A DNA stretch of 64,000 nt from Paenibacillus alginolyticus DSM 5050 = NBRC 15375 (GCF_000422905.1 NZ_AUGY01000039.1:1-64000), one strand, 5' to 3'. Positions 52,055 to 62,078 are shown, counted from the stretch's first letter. Translations and numbers: made by a program. The notes: generated from the letters alone by a model not told the origin.

Positions 52055-52735
52055 ATGATTGATGCGCTCATTTTGTTTTTACAAATTATGTTGATCAATA
52101 TTGTGCTTAGCGGTGATAATGCCGTGGTCATTGCATTGGCTAGCAAAAATTTGCCGCTTGCCCAGCGTAAGCTTGCGATATGGTGGGGAGCTTTCGGGGC
52201 TATTGCCTTGCGGTTAATTCTGACTTTAGTTGCAGTTAGCCTTCTCGATATCCCATACATTCAAGCCGGGGGATCCCTTCTTCTCTTCTGGATTGCCATA
52301 AAGCTTCTTACGGATGATGACAGCCATGCCAATGTGAAAGAAGCCTCAACGCTTGGAAAAGCGATATGGACGATTGTTGTAGCGGATTTCGTGATGAGTT
52401 TGGATAATGTTCTTGCGATTGCGGCTAAAGGGAATGGGAACAATACCGTTATCATTCTTGGTATAGGACTTAGCATCCCCATCATTATATGGGGAAGTAC
52501 GCTAGTGATGGATCTACTGCATAGATTTCCAATTCTCGTATTTATGGGGGCAGGCATTCTCGGTTATACAGCGGGGGAAATGTTCGTTAAAGATGAGAAA
52601 ATGATTGATTGGCTGCTGCATGATTATGAATCGCTGCAAGTATGGATCCCTATTGTGGCGGCTTCGCTCGTTATTATGATCGGCTTAACCTTCAAATGGG
52701 TGCGATTACTGCCATTTAATGCAAGAAATGAATAG
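52055..52735 (+). CDS. TerC-family membrane protein (YjbE type)
   Basis: 226 residues with GGGAGG upstream and about seven membrane spans. Acidic membrane residues typical of TerC are visible in VLSGDNAVVIALAS and VMSLDNVLAIAA. TerC proteins of this type take part in manganese efflux or metalation of exported proteins in Bacillus subtilis. I looked for a manganese riboswitch upstream and found no convincing one in the 106-nt gap, most of which is the repeat. Confidence 0.9.
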   Translation: MIDALILFLQIMLINIVLSGDNAVVIALASKNLPLAQRKLAIWWGAFGAIALRLILTLVAVSLLDIPYIQAGGSLLLFWIAIKLLTDDDSHANVKEASTLGKAIWTIVVADFVMSLDNVLAIAAKGNGNNTVIILGIGLSIPIIIWGSTLVMDLLHRFPILVFMGAGILGYTAGEMFVKDEKMIDWLLHDYESLQVWIPIVAASLVIMIGLTFKWVRLLPFNARNE

Positions 52736-52744
52736 AGGATTTGG

Positions 52745-52788
52745 AAAACCGCCAAGCTGAAGCTATCAGCGAAGCGGTTTGTTTTTTT
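52745..52788 (+). terminator. Terminator after the TerC-type gene
   Basis: AAACCGC/GCGGTTT outer stem with a GCTGA/TCAGC inner stem, followed by seven T. Confidence 0.8.
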
Positions 52789-52865
52789 ATGTTAGAAATT
52801 GAAACTTTTTTCCAATTATGTCGTCTAGATATGAAGTAGGTTATGCATAGAAGGGAGTTCATAGC

Positions 52866-55292
52866 GTGAAATTTAGTTCGTTTAAGACACGTACATTTCG
52901 TCTCACCTGTTTTCTAGTATGTTCGATTCTTGCTTTATGTTTCCAAGCTTTGGTTCCCATCTCTAGTGTAGTTCATGCAGATGACGCGATGATTGAGATT
53001 CAATCTGAAGTCGGATTCGGAGCTTCTAATGTCAAACAGGGGCGTTGGACGCCTGTTACCATGACACTTCGTAATCAAGGGGCTGATTTATCCGGCGATC
53101 TCGTGGTCATGGTAGCCAATCCGAATCGGAGTAAGGATTTTAGTTATGTGCAGCATGTCGAGCTTCCAAAAGGCAGCACGAAAGTGGTAACTATGCTCTT
53201 ACCGGGTTACGCGTATACCAAAAGCAATAATACGATAGCCTTTTATGAAAAATCATTGAAAAACGGAAAGAAAAAAGCTTTAGATGGCAAGACCTACCTG
53301 GAATCCTTCCATTTACCTAAAGAGACTTTACAGGTTGGTGTTCTCGCCCGAGATGTAGATACACTGAACTTCCTTTCGCTGCTCGGTCAGTCAGGCAAGA
53401 AGCTCAATGTTCTTCATCTTAAACAAGCAGATATTCCGCGTGAGGCTTTGGGTTTAGATGGCTTAGATGTTCTCGCCTTGAACGATTTCGCCTCGGATAC
53501 ACTGACAGGAGAACAAGTACAAGCCATTCTGCAATGGACAAAAAGGGGAGGAACCCTCCTTCTAGCTGGCGGAGCTGGCTATCCGAAAACTGCTGCCCCT
53601 TTCGCAGAAGCTTCTCCTGTGACATATCAAGGTACAACGACAGTGACAGAGCTTCCTGAGCTCGCTAAGGTGGGGGAGAAGGAGCTGATTCTCACACAGC
53701 CGTTCACACTTTCACAAGCAAAGCTGGTTAAAGGAGGGGGATCGGTTGTTACTGACGGAGCGCTGCCTATATATGCGAGAGGTGCATATGGGAGCGGGTT
53801 CGTGACTTACGTGGCGTATGATTTATCTCTAAATCCACTTGCCTCATGGAACGGGAATGCTAGAGTATGGGAGCAAATGCTGTCAGGACCGCTAGCGTCT
53901 GCGAATGCTTTTAATTTAAACCAGATGAGGTACGGCAATGATCCCTACTATGAGTTGGATCGGGCATTAGAATACTTCCCATCTTTGCAGCCGCCTAAAT
54001 TGGCTATTCTAGCCTTGGTTTTACTGCTTTATGCGATTGTAGTAGGGCCGTTATTATATCTGATTTTACGTCGATTAGATCGAAGAGAATGGGCTTGGTT
54101 CGTCATTCCAATTGTTGCTATCATGACAAGCATTGGAATCTTTCAATTTGGGGCGTCCAATCGCGGGAGTACAATGGCTCAAACGTTTCATACGATTACA
54201 TTAAATGGCTCAGGCTCTGGGATAAAGCAGTCCACATTATCTGTATTTTTACCCAAAGGAGGCAGTATGGAGCTTAAATTCCCAGGGAAAATAGCCGTAT
54301 CTCCTTTTATGCAAGGTGAAGTTTATCCTAGCTTACAGCTGCATGATCGAAGTGAACTTGTTATAAGACAAGATCAGGAGGCAGCAATTGTAGGATTTCA
54401 GGATATCCCATACGCCTCGATCAGCAAATTGGCAATAGATGAAGAGAAGCCGGTTCAGTTAGGGATGCTTGACTACAGCATATCTGAGTTATCTGCCAAA
54501 GAAGCGAAAGGGCAAATAACGAATAATACCAAGAAGGATTTAACAGACGTATCTGTGTTGGTGAATCAGTCGTTTGTCAAAATCGGTTCCGTTAAGGCTG
54601 GAGCTTCAGCCAGCTTTGATACAGCGAATGGTTTCGGAATTTCCAATAGTCCCGATGTTGCGCAGCTTGCATTTCCAAATCCCACAGTGAATACCGGTTA
54701 TGACACGGGCTTGCATCAGCGTTCCATGTTAAATGCGTATTTACATCGCAAGGTCACGCTTTCAGGAGGATTTGATCCGATGATTATCGGGTGGGTAAAG
54801 GAACGGACTTCCTTAAGCCTTTCATCAAGCGGCAGCATACCAACTGAGGAGTTAACGCTTATAGCCCAGGACATGAAGATTAATTATGTGACACCTGAGG
54901 GCAAAATTGTGATTCCAAGCACAGTGATGGTACCTGAATTACTTGATAATCATTTGAAAATGAGCGCCATTCAATTCCAAAACGGTCCTTTCATGCAAAT
55001 GGGCAGCGGAGATGTTACGCTCAGTTATCAATCACCATTCATTGCGGGTGCCAGCTATCAAACGATGGAAATGACGGGAAATCCCAATCCGGACGTTACT
55101 TTGGATTTATGGAATTCACAGTCCAAGACTTGGGAGCCATTAACTTTAAAATCATTCCAGTCCTGGGAGGGAGACAAGCTGCAGCCATATTTGCTTGAAG
55201 GGAAATCGATTCGTTTGAAAGTAACCACAATACAAAATAATACCATTTTCCGAATCCCTGCAGTTTCTCTGGAAGGATCGGTGAAACGATGA
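52866..55292 (+). CDS. Large secreted/membrane protein of the MoxR-ABC operon
   Basis: GTG 52866 with AGAAGGGAG upstream gives 808 residues. A signal peptide ends near VHA-D40. The extracellular part starts with a beta domain (VKQGRWTPVTMTLRNQG) and a ThuA/glutamine-amidotransferase-like fold (about 150-260: LDVLALNDFASDTLTGEQVQ). A membrane pair follows at about 378-425 (LAILALVLLLYAIVVGPLLY and FVIPIVAIMTSIGIFQF), then another beta-rich outer domain. It overlaps the ABC ATPase gene by 4 nt. Similar proteins occur in Bacillota next to MoxR/DUF58 operons; the function is not known. Confidence 0.82.
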   Translation: MKFSSFKTRTFRLTCFLVCSILALCFQALVPISSVVHADDAMIEIQSEVGFGASNVKQGRWTPVTMTLRNQGADLSGDLVVMVANPNRSKDFSYVQHVELPKGSTKVVTMLLPGYAYTKSNNTIAFYEKSLKNGKKKALDGKTYLESFHLPKETLQVGVLARDVDTLNFLSLLGQSGKKLNVLHLKQADIPREALGLDGLDVLALNDFASDTLTGEQVQAILQWTKRGGTLLLAGGAGYPKTAAPFAEASPVTYQGTTTVTELPELAKVGEKELILTQPFTLSQAKLVKGGGSVVTDGALPIYARGAYGSGFVTYVAYDLSLNPLASWNGNARVWEQMLSGPLASANAFNLNQMRYGNDPYYELDRALEYFPSLQPPKLAILALVLLLYAIVVGPLLYLILRRLDRREWAWFVIPIVAIMTSIGIFQFGASNRGSTMAQTFHTITLNGSGSGIKQSTLSVFLPKGGSMELKFPGKIAVSPFMQGEVYPSLQLHDRSELVIRQDQEAAIVGFQDIPYASISKLAIDEEKPVQLGMLDYSISELSAKEAKGQITNNTKKDLTDVSVLVNQSFVKIGSVKAGASASFDTANGFGISNSPDVAQLAFPNPTVNTGYDTGLHQRSMLNAYLHRKVTLSGGFDPMIIGWVKERTSLSLSSSGSIPTEELTLIAQDMKINYVTPEGKIVIPSTVMVPELLDNHLKMSAIQFQNGPFMQMGSGDVTLSYQSPFIAGASYQTMEMTGNPNPDVTLDLWNSQSKTWEPLTLKSFQSWEGDKLQPYLLEGKSIRLKVTTIQNNTIFRIPAVSLEGSVKR

Positions 55293-56242
55293 TTACGACG
55301 AAGGAATTAACGAGAAAATATGGCAACTTCACGGCACTTGATTCATTGACCATGCAAATCGATAAGGGAACCGTATTTGGTTTTGTAGGTCCTAACGGAG
55401 CAGGTAAATCAACAACGATGTCCATCCTAGCAACTCTTTTAAGTCCGACATCGGGCACAGCCTTGGTTGGTGGATATGATGTTACGGAGAAGCCGAGAGA
55501 GGTTCGAAAGCTGATTGGGTATATGCCGGATTTTTTTGGCGTGTATGACAATTTTAAAGCGACAGAGTATCTGGACTTCTATGGAGCAAGTTACGGTATT
55601 CCTAGAGCCAAACGATTGAAGCTGATCCCTCAGCTACTAGACCTTGTCAATTTATCGGAAAAAGCAGACTTCTATGTGGATTCATTGTCAAGAGGAATGA
55701 AACAGCGTCTTTGCTTAGCTAGATGCTTGGTGCATGAGCCGGAGGTGCTTATTCTCGATGAACCGGCTTCTGGACTTGATCCTAGAGCTCGAATCGAGAT
55801 GAGAGAAATACTCAAAGAGCTCAAAGCGATGGGTAAAACAATCATTATTTCATCACATATTTTGCCAGAGCTGGCTGAAATGGTGGATGAAATCGGAGTT
55901 ATTGAATATGGGAAGCTTATCGCGAAAGGGAAAGTCTCTGATATTCAAAGCCGGATGAAAGCCAATCGTGTACTTCAAGTACGCATGGTGAATAGGACGG
56001 AAGAAGCATTGGCATTCCTTGAACAACAACCGCATGTCACCCTTGTGTTTAACGATGAGAAAGGTTTGCACGTTCATTTTGGCGGTACGGATGAGGATCA
56101 GTCTCTTTTACTTGCACGATTGGTTGAAAAAGGCTTTCCTATCCTGTCATTTAGCGAAGCTTTGACGAATTTGGAAGATGTATTCCTGGAAATAACGAAA
56201 GGAGGCGGAGCGCACGATGAACAGCAAGTTAAATTGGATTAA
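55289..56242 (+). CDS. ABC transporter ATP-binding protein
   Basis: 317 residues, coupled to the previous gene by ATGA. Walker A is GPNGAGKST, the signature is LSRGMKQRL, and Walker B is VLILDEPASGLDP. The C-terminal ~90 residues are an accessory domain typical of CcmA/NatA/drug-export-like ATPases. It pairs with the permease that starts inside its last 26 nt. This type exports or gates rather than imports; the substrate is unknown. Confidence 0.94.
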   Translation: MITTKELTRKYGNFTALDSLTMQIDKGTVFGFVGPNGAGKSTTMSILATLLSPTSGTALVGGYDVTEKPREVRKLIGYMPDFFGVYDNFKATEYLDFYGASYGIPRAKRLKLIPQLLDLVNLSEKADFYVDSLSRGMKQRLCLARCLVHEPEVLILDEPASGLDPRARIEMREILKELKAMGKTIIISSHILPELAEMVDEIGVIEYGKLIAKGKVSDIQSRMKANRVLQVRMVNRTEEALAFLEQQPHVTLVFNDEKGLHVHFGGTDEDQSLLLARLVEKGFPILSFSEALTNLEDVFLEITKGGGAHDEQQVKLD

Positions 56243-57050
56243 TCCTGTCATGGAAAAAGAATTTCGCTTGCGCATGCGGACCATTCGATCTCCGATCTCC
56301 ATCCTGGTTTATCTGATAGCCATTGGGCTGTTTGCCCTTGGATTTGCTTATATAAACATGAGTAACCAGCAGGCAGGAGTACTTAATGCAGCGAGAAGCA
56401 GTGAACTATTTTACTTTCTAAGCGGAGCACAGCTTGTCTTGATCGCTTTTATGACACCAGGATTAACAGCTGGGGTTGTAAGCGGAGAACGTGAAAAACA
56501 GACATTAAACATGCTTCTTACGACGCAACAGAGCTCGGGGACGATTATTCTCAGTAAGCTGTTTGCTTCCCTAAGTTTCATGCTGCTGACGGTAGTGGCT
56601 ACAATGCCGCTGTACAGTATTGTTTTCTTATATGGCGGCGTTTCTCCAAATCAAGTTCTTTCTGTATTTGTTTTTTATGTATTTGTTATGCTTCTCTTCG
56701 GTGCTGTGGGGATTTTCTTCTCTACAATCCTAAAGAAGACGGTAGTTTCTGTGATAGCGACGTATGGCTTTGTACTCTTTGTTTTTGGATTTACAGCTCT
56801 TGCTGGACTTTTCTTCGGAAATTTAGGAAGACAAGGGATGAATGAGGAAATACTTGGTTATTTCCTGAGTTTTAACCCGATGGCTGTCCTTGCAAGTTTG
56901 ATGGTTCCTGATTTTGCCAAGAATCTGTTTAAAGGGCATACGCTGCTGCAAATGTGGCATATTTTCGTTGGCAGCTACACGGTTCTCTTGCTGGTCCTGA
57001 TCTGGCTTAGTGTGAGGTATTTAAGGCCGATTATGAAACGGAAGAAATAA
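56217..57050 (+). CDS. ABC-2 type permease
   Basis: 277 residues with AAAGGAGG upstream, starting 26 nt before the ATPase stop. Six membrane spans; the first hydrophobic helix is SILVYLIAIGLFALGFAYI, and the motif VVSGEREKQTLNMLLTT after span two is typical of ABC-2 exporters. It forms the transporter with the ATPase at 55289. Confidence 0.92.
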   Translation: MNSKLNWINPVMEKEFRLRMRTIRSPISILVYLIAIGLFALGFAYINMSNQQAGVLNAARSSELFYFLSGAQLVLIAFMTPGLTAGVVSGEREKQTLNMLLTTQQSSGTIILSKLFASLSFMLLTVVATMPLYSIVFLYGGVSPNQVLSVFVFYVFVMLLFGAVGIFFSTILKKTVVSVIATYGFVLFVFGFTALAGLFFGNLGRQGMNEEILGYFLSFNPMAVLASLMVPDFAKNLFKGHTLLQMWHIFVGSYTVLLLVLIWLSVRYLRPIMKRKK

Positions 57051-57074
57051 AGATCAGAGAGGAGCTGTCAGCAC

Positions 57075-58775
57075 TTGAAATTTGCATCGTTGGATTCGCT
57101 GCTAAAACCAGTTCGAATGCGATTGTTAAAAGCAAAGGGACTGGACTATTTTATTCGCAGTTTGACAATGGGTTTAGAGCTTGCTTGCATGTGGATGGTG
57201 TGTGGACGGCTCTTCCTGGTTAGTGGATATCGGTACGGAGCGTTGATCAGCTTGGTAATAATCGTTGGGATCGGGCTCATTTGGTGGTTGTTACATCGGC
57301 CTAATGAAATGGATGCGGCAAGGCTGCTTGATCAGCATGGGTTGGAAGATCGGATAGTAACAGCTCTCATTCATCAGGATCAAACTTCTTTGGTGGCTTC
57401 TCTTCAAAGGCAGGATGCCCTTGAGAAAGGGAATCTTTTTGTAGAGGAAAAGTTGAATAAGGTTGTTTCCATGAGGGTGCCTAGAAGTAGGTGGTTGCCA
57501 GGAGCTTGCGCGTTGATTGTATTGATTTTGCTGTTCCTTCTGCCTAATCCTAAAGATTCGATTCTACGTGATGAGGTAAAAGATAGAGCATGGGTAGAAG
57601 CGCAGAAAAAACAAGTGGATGAGCTTGTTAAACAATTGGCATCAAAGCCGTCTCCGCTGCCGATCATGAGGCAGATGACGGAGGATTTAAAAGAGTTGGG
57701 ACGCAAATTAAGTCAAACACCAACATCAGCCAAGGCTTTGGATGAATTGGAAAAATCGTTGAAGAAGATGGAAACGCGTATTGGGGATTTGGAAAAGAAA
57801 AAACAACGCTCGGAGCAATGGGCAGAGTCGATGCAGCGAACCGAAGCGCTTCGTGAATTAGGCAAAGCACTCCAGCAGAAGAGTGCGGAGAGTATTGAGC
57901 GCGAGGCTGAGAAGCTTGGCGAGCAGGTGCAGAAGATGACGCCGCAGCAGAAGCAGCAGCTCGCCAGTGAGCTGGAGCGCCTCGCGGCATCCGCTGCGGC
58001 AGCATCGCCGGAAGCTGAGCAGCAGCTTCGCGAGCAGCTAGGGCAGGCCGCTAGCGCGCTGCGAAGCGGCGAAGACGCTGGTGCTGCGCTGGCCAAGCTG
58101 CAAGCTGGGCTTGCAGCCGCGAGCAACGCACAGCAGGCTCTAGCACAGCAGCAGGCGCAGGCTGCTGAGGCCGTGGCAAGCCTCGCCGCGGGTGCGCTGC
58201 CGCAAGCGCGCGAGCTTGCTGCGAGCGGCGCGCAGCCCGGGCAAGCGTGGGCGCCCGGCGGACGCGCGGAGCAGCTTGCCGCTGCTGGCGCGTCGCCGGC
58301 TGCGGGCGGAAGCCCGGCGCCAGGCGGCGCAAGCGCAGGCACAGGAACTGGAGCAAGCGGTGCGCCGGCAAGCGGCGGCAACGGCAGTGGCAGCCCCGGA
58401 GGCGCAGCTGCAGGCGGCACCGGAGCCGGTGGCTCTGGTGCGGGCAGCGCAGGAGCGGGCGGAACCGGCGGTGGCAGCGGCGCTGGTGGCACGCAAGGCG
58501 GCACCGGAACGGGCTCGCGCGGGCTCGTAGCGACGCCGCGCGAGCGTTCCGGGACCGGAGGCACGTACGTCGACGGCGGGCCAACGCGCGGTAGCGGCGG
58601 AGAAGTGAGCCAAGGAGGCTCAACGCCAGCCTTGGACGGAGCTTCTCGGCCATATGAAGAAGTATATGCCGATTACGCGGCAGAGGCTTCTAGTGCATTG
58701 AATCGTTCCGAACTTCCACAACATATGCAAAATTTAGTAAGAGACTATTTCCTTGAAATTCAACCACAGCGTTAA
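57075..58775 (+). CDS. Membrane coiled-coil protein with Gly/Ala-rich linker
   Basis: TTG 57075 with AGAGAGGAG upstream gives 566 residues. Three membrane spans lie at about 30-75 and 140-158. A long coiled coil spans about 170-330 (ELVKQLASK, LGKALQQKSAESIEREAEK). A disordered Ala/Gly-rich linker occupies about 330-525, with a high-GC code unlike the rest of the gene. A conserved C-terminal patch follows (YEEVYADYAAEASSALNR ... LVRDYFLEIQP), recurrent in MoxR-operon proteins. The linker suggests a flexible tether between membrane and partner. The exact family name is uncertain. Confidence 0.8.
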   Translation: MKFASLDSLLKPVRMRLLKAKGLDYFIRSLTMGLELACMWMVCGRLFLVSGYRYGALISLVIIVGIGLIWWLLHRPNEMDAARLLDQHGLEDRIVTALIHQDQTSLVASLQRQDALEKGNLFVEEKLNKVVSMRVPRSRWLPGACALIVLILLFLLPNPKDSILRDEVKDRAWVEAQKKQVDELVKQLASKPSPLPIMRQMTEDLKELGRKLSQTPTSAKALDELEKSLKKMETRIGDLEKKKQRSEQWAESMQRTEALRELGKALQQKSAESIEREAEKLGEQVQKMTPQQKQQLASELERLAASAAAASPEAEQQLREQLGQAASALRSGEDAGAALAKLQAGLAAASNAQQALAQQQAQAAEAVASLAAGALPQARELAASGAQPGQAWAPGGRAEQLAAAGASPAAGGSPAPGGASAGTGTGASGAPASGGNGSGSPGGAAAGGTGAGGSGAGSAGAGGTGGGSGAGGTQGGTGTGSRGLVATPRERSGTGGTYVDGGPTRGSGGEVSQGGSTPALDGASRPYEEVYADYAAEASSALNRSELPQHMQNLVRDYFLEIQPQR

Positions 58776-58811
58776 AAGGAAATGCATTGATGAAAGGGGG
58801 AGCAGCAGCAG

Positions 58812-59801
58812 ATGGTCGATTCGAAAGAGCAGTTAGATGCGTGGGGATCAGCAGTCAGCCAGATGAAGGAGCAGATCGGCCGTGTTATCGTTGGCCAGCA
58901 AGAGGTTGTAGAGCAGTTGCTATGGTGCGTTTTGGCTGGAGGGCATGCTCTCATTGAAGGGATACCCGGTCTCGGCAAAACGATGCTTATCAAGACGATC
59001 GCAGATACCGTTGACCTTAGCTTTTCACGTATTCAATTTACTCCTGATTTGATGCCGGCGGATATAACGGGGACGAATGTCATTCAGTTCGGAACGAAAG
59101 GTGAGACGTCCTATAAATTTCAAAAAGGTCCTCTATTCGGCCATGTTGTGCTCGCAGATGAAATTAATCGTGCAACACCGAAGACTCAGAGTGCCCTCCT
59201 CGAGGCTATGCAGGAGAAAACAGTTACCGTTGGTTCAGAAACCTACGAGCTTCCATCTCCTTTTTTCGTCTTAGCTACGCAAAATCCGTTAGAGCAGGAA
59301 GGTACTTATCCGCTGCCAGAAGCACAGCTCGATCGGTTTCTTCTAAAAATTAACGTTACATATCCATCTAAGAGTGAGTTGAAAGAAATTGTCTTGCGCA
59401 CGACATCTGCTAATCAGCAGCAGGCGGAGAAAGTTGCGGATGGCGCTCTTTTACGGGATATACAAATGGGTTTAAAAGAAATTCTTGTTGCTGAGGACGT
59501 ACTTGATTATGCGGTTCAATTGCTGATGAATACGCATCCTGAAGAAACGACAGCACTCGAAGAGGTCAAACAATTTATTCGTTTCGGCTCGGGTCCCAGG
59601 GGCGTTCAGTCTATGATAGCGGTAGCGAAAGCGAGGGCTTTCCTAGCGGGGCGTTTTCATGTTTCCAAACAAGATTTGCAAGTAGTAGCCGTTCCGGCAT
59701 TGCGGCATCGCCTTTTTCTGAATTTTGAAGGTCAAGCTATGGGAATTTCACCAGATAAAATCATTCAAGCAATTATCAGTTCTATGGAGAATGGGCGATG
59801 A
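58812..59801 (+). CDS. MoxR-family AAA+ ATPase
   Basis: 329 residues. Walker A is GIPGLGKT (50-57), Walker B is VVLADEINRA, followed by sensor FVLATQNPLEQEGTYPLPEAQLDRF (shown in part as the family hallmark NPxExEGTYPLPEAQ). MoxR ATPases act as chaperones that assemble or activate VWA-domain proteins, matching the DUF58 and VWA genes downstream. It overlaps DUF58 by 4 nt. Confidence 0.95.
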   Translation: MVDSKEQLDAWGSAVSQMKEQIGRVIVGQQEVVEQLLWCVLAGGHALIEGIPGLGKTMLIKTIADTVDLSFSRIQFTPDLMPADITGTNVIQFGTKGETSYKFQKGPLFGHVVLADEINRATPKTQSALLEAMQEKTVTVGSETYELPSPFFVLATQNPLEQEGTYPLPEAQLDRFLLKINVTYPSKSELKEIVLRTTSANQQQAEKVADGALLRDIQMGLKEILVAEDVLDYAVQLLMNTHPEETTALEEVKQFIRFGSGPRGVQSMIAVAKARAFLAGRFHVSKQDLQVVAVPALRHRLFLNFEGQAMGISPDKIIQAIISSMENGR

Positions 59802-60709
59802 GCAGCGGGGCACATTTACTTGACCCTACACTTATGCGTCGACTGGATCAAATGAGCATAGCTGCAAAAAAGCGAATACGTGGGACGATGCAGGGGAAAA
59901 GGCGATCAAGGGATTTGGGGTCTTCCATGGAATTCGCGGATTACCGTATATACACACCTGGTGATGATACGCGGCAGCTGGATTGGCATGCTTTTGGTAG
60001 AACGGGTAAGCCGTTTATCAAGCTTTTTATGGATGAGCAGGAGCTGCAGGTAAATCTGTGGTTAGATGCATCCAAATCGATGGATTTTGGCAGAGGAGAG
60101 GGGGCGAATGCCCTTCGACTTTCCAAATGGGAGTATGCCAAACAGCTGGCTGCAGGTATTGGTTATCTGTCATTGAACCGTTTTGACCGTGTAAGCGCGG
60201 CTGCTTTTACTACACAGATGACCAAGCACCAGAAGCTGCTTCGTGGAAAAGGCAGCTCTTTAAGGCTTTTTGAATTCTTGGCTAGTTGTCAAACGGAGGG
60301 AGCCGGAGATATTGGGGCTGTTTTTCGAAATCCCTCTATTCTACCGCGTCAGGCGGGGATGACATGGTTATTTTCGGATTTTTTGTATGAGCAGGGCATT
60401 GAAGAATCGTTAAAGTATTTGCTTGCTGCGAAGCAAGAAGTGGTTGCTGTCCAAGTCCTTGCCCCTGAAGAGCTTGACCCTAAACTTACAGGAGAGCTCC
60501 GGTTAATTGACAGTGAATCTGGAGCAGCCAGGGAAGTGGCGATGAGCAGCAAAGTGCTGCAAACCTACAGAGAAGCTGCCTTGCAATATACACAAACGCT
60601 TAGGGCATTTTGTTATGAACGGGGTATCACTTATTTGCTTGCCGTAACCAATGTTTCTCCGGGTGATTTTCTACTTGGTGAGCTTCGTCGCAGCGGGTTG
60701 GTTCGTTGA
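59798..60709 (+). CDS. DUF58 domain protein
   Basis: 303 residues, coupled by ATGA to moxR. The DUF58 hallmark DYRIYTPGDDTRQLDWHAF is at about 48-66, followed by a VWA-like region whose metal site is WLDASKSMDFG. DUF58 proteins are regular partners of MoxR ATPases; no biochemical role is settled. No membrane span is seen. Confidence 0.93.
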   Translation: MSSGAHLLDPTLMRRLDQMSIAAKKRIRGTMQGKRRSRDLGSSMEFADYRIYTPGDDTRQLDWHAFGRTGKPFIKLFMDEQELQVNLWLDASKSMDFGRGEGANALRLSKWEYAKQLAAGIGYLSLNRFDRVSAAAFTTQMTKHQKLLRGKGSSLRLFEFLASCQTEGAGDIGAVFRNPSILPRQAGMTWLFSDFLYEQGIEESLKYLLAAKQEVVAVQVLAPEELDPKLTGELRLIDSESGAAREVAMSSKVLQTYREAALQYTQTLRAFCYERGITYLLAVTNVSPGDFLLGELRRSGLVR

Positions 60710-60730
60710 TATAAAGTTGCGTTATGCCTA

Positions 60731-61942
60731 TTAGTGCTGCGCAATCTCAATCCCACGTCCACGTCGAGCTTGCCAAAAGCACCATCCATAAATAAGCATG
60801 AAAACAAGAATAAGGACGGTCGAGTAACGATACATCAGCGCATAACTCCCGCTTATGTTTGCGATAGCTCCCAAAACCATCGCTCCTAGCCCTATGCCGA
60901 GATCATTGGCCGAGAAGAAGGTTCCGTTGGCTGCACCGCGACGATTCGGCGCAGCGCGTGCAATGGTCCAGGCCTGAAGCGCCGGCTGCAAGGATCCGAA
61001 ACCTATGCCATAGCAAATCGCTGCTGCGGCCAAGTTAGCTTCTGAGTGAGCATATGAAAGAAGCAGGAGTCCTACAAGGGTAAAGAGAGCACCGGGCAGG
61101 AGCACCCATTCGGGTCCTTTTCGATCAAACAGCATACCCGTTATAGGTCTTACTATAAGCACCATGGAGGCATTGCATAGGAAAAACCAACCGACATTCG
61201 AAATGCCGGCTTCGTGGCCGAACAACGTAATAAAGGTCACAATTCCTCCATAACAAATTGCTGTAAATAGCAATAAAACGGAGGGAAGCAATGCGGTTCG
61301 TTCCCACAAGCGATCCATAAGATTCGGCCTTATAGCCGACTTTTCAACTGGCAGCGGTTTGGTGTATGTGATAAAAAGAGAACTAAACAAGGAAAGCAGT
61401 GCTAATAAGGTTGAGATTAAAAGAACGCGGGGGAAGCCATAGGAATGCATCAACCATAGGCCAGTAAGCGGTGCAAGTGCCATTGCGAACGTGTTGGACA
61501 ACCCGTAATAGCCCATACCTTCTCCGCGGCGCTCGGATGGAATGATGTCGGCTATAACAGTGCCTAAGGAAGTTGTGGACATCCCCCAACCGATCCCATG
61601 AACAAAGCGGGCAGCAAGAATAAGCGTAACCGCAGCCATATAGGAGTATCCGGCAATCGTTAGCGCACAAATCGCAAGTCCAACTAGAAGCACATGCTTT
61701 CTTCCGAACAAATCAAGTGCTCGCCCAGCAAAAGGGCGGGTAAGCAGTGAAGAAATCGTGAAAATCCCAATGACGAGACCGACTTGAACGTCATTTCCGC
61801 CTAACTGCGACACATGTGAAGGTATCGTTGGTATTAGCATTTGAAAACTAAAGAAAAGCAATAAGTTGGATAGCGAGGTAATCAGAAAAGCTTTGGTCCA
61901 AAGCGGTTTTCTCTTCTTTTCATCTACAAATAACGGTTCCAT
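60731..61942 (-). CDS. MFS transporter
   Basis: The start is set at 61942 (MEPLFVDEKKRKPLW) because GGGAGG lies 4 nt upstream. This gives 403 residues, the usual MFS size; a longer reading to 62080 would add 46 residues that overlap the neighbour. Twelve membrane spans and the loop motif GRALDLFGRKHVLLVG (motif A type) are visible, and the sequence resembles drug or sugar efflux MFS. It is transcribed against the flanking MoxR-VWA genes and sits between them. Confidence 0.9.
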   Translation of the reverse strand: MEPLFVDEKKRKPLWTKAFLITSLSNLLLFFSFQMLIPTIPSHVSQLGGNDVQVGLVIGIFTISSLLTRPFAGRALDLFGRKHVLLVGLAICALTIAGYSYMAAVTLILAARFVHGIGWGMSTTSLGTVIADIIPSERRGEGMGYYGLSNTFAMALAPLTGLWLMHSYGFPRVLLISTLLALLSLFSSLFITYTKPLPVEKSAIRPNLMDRLWERTALLPSVLLLFTAICYGGIVTFITLFGHEAGISNVGWFFLCNASMVLIVRPITGMLFDRKGPEWVLLPGALFTLVGLLLLSYAHSEANLAAAAICYGIGFGSLQPALQAWTIARAAPNRRGAANGTFFSANDLGIGLGAMVLGAIANISGSYALMYRYSTVLILVFMLIYGWCFWQARRGRGIEIAQH

Positions 61943-62078
61943 GTTACCTCCCATTTTGTCCATAAGCCAACCTGTTTGACTGAGGAAAAACGGGTTGGAC
62001 GCGTAGTAGTATGCCCATGCTAAAGAATTTGAACGCAAGATAAAGCGAGGTCGTTCGCTCTTGGAAAGGTGAGTGCTC

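Noticed and set aside
57713-58564. Long minus-strand open frame rich in Pro and Ala
   Set aside because: It is the antisense of the GC-rich Gly/Ala linker, where stop codons are rare; no ribosome site and no domain.
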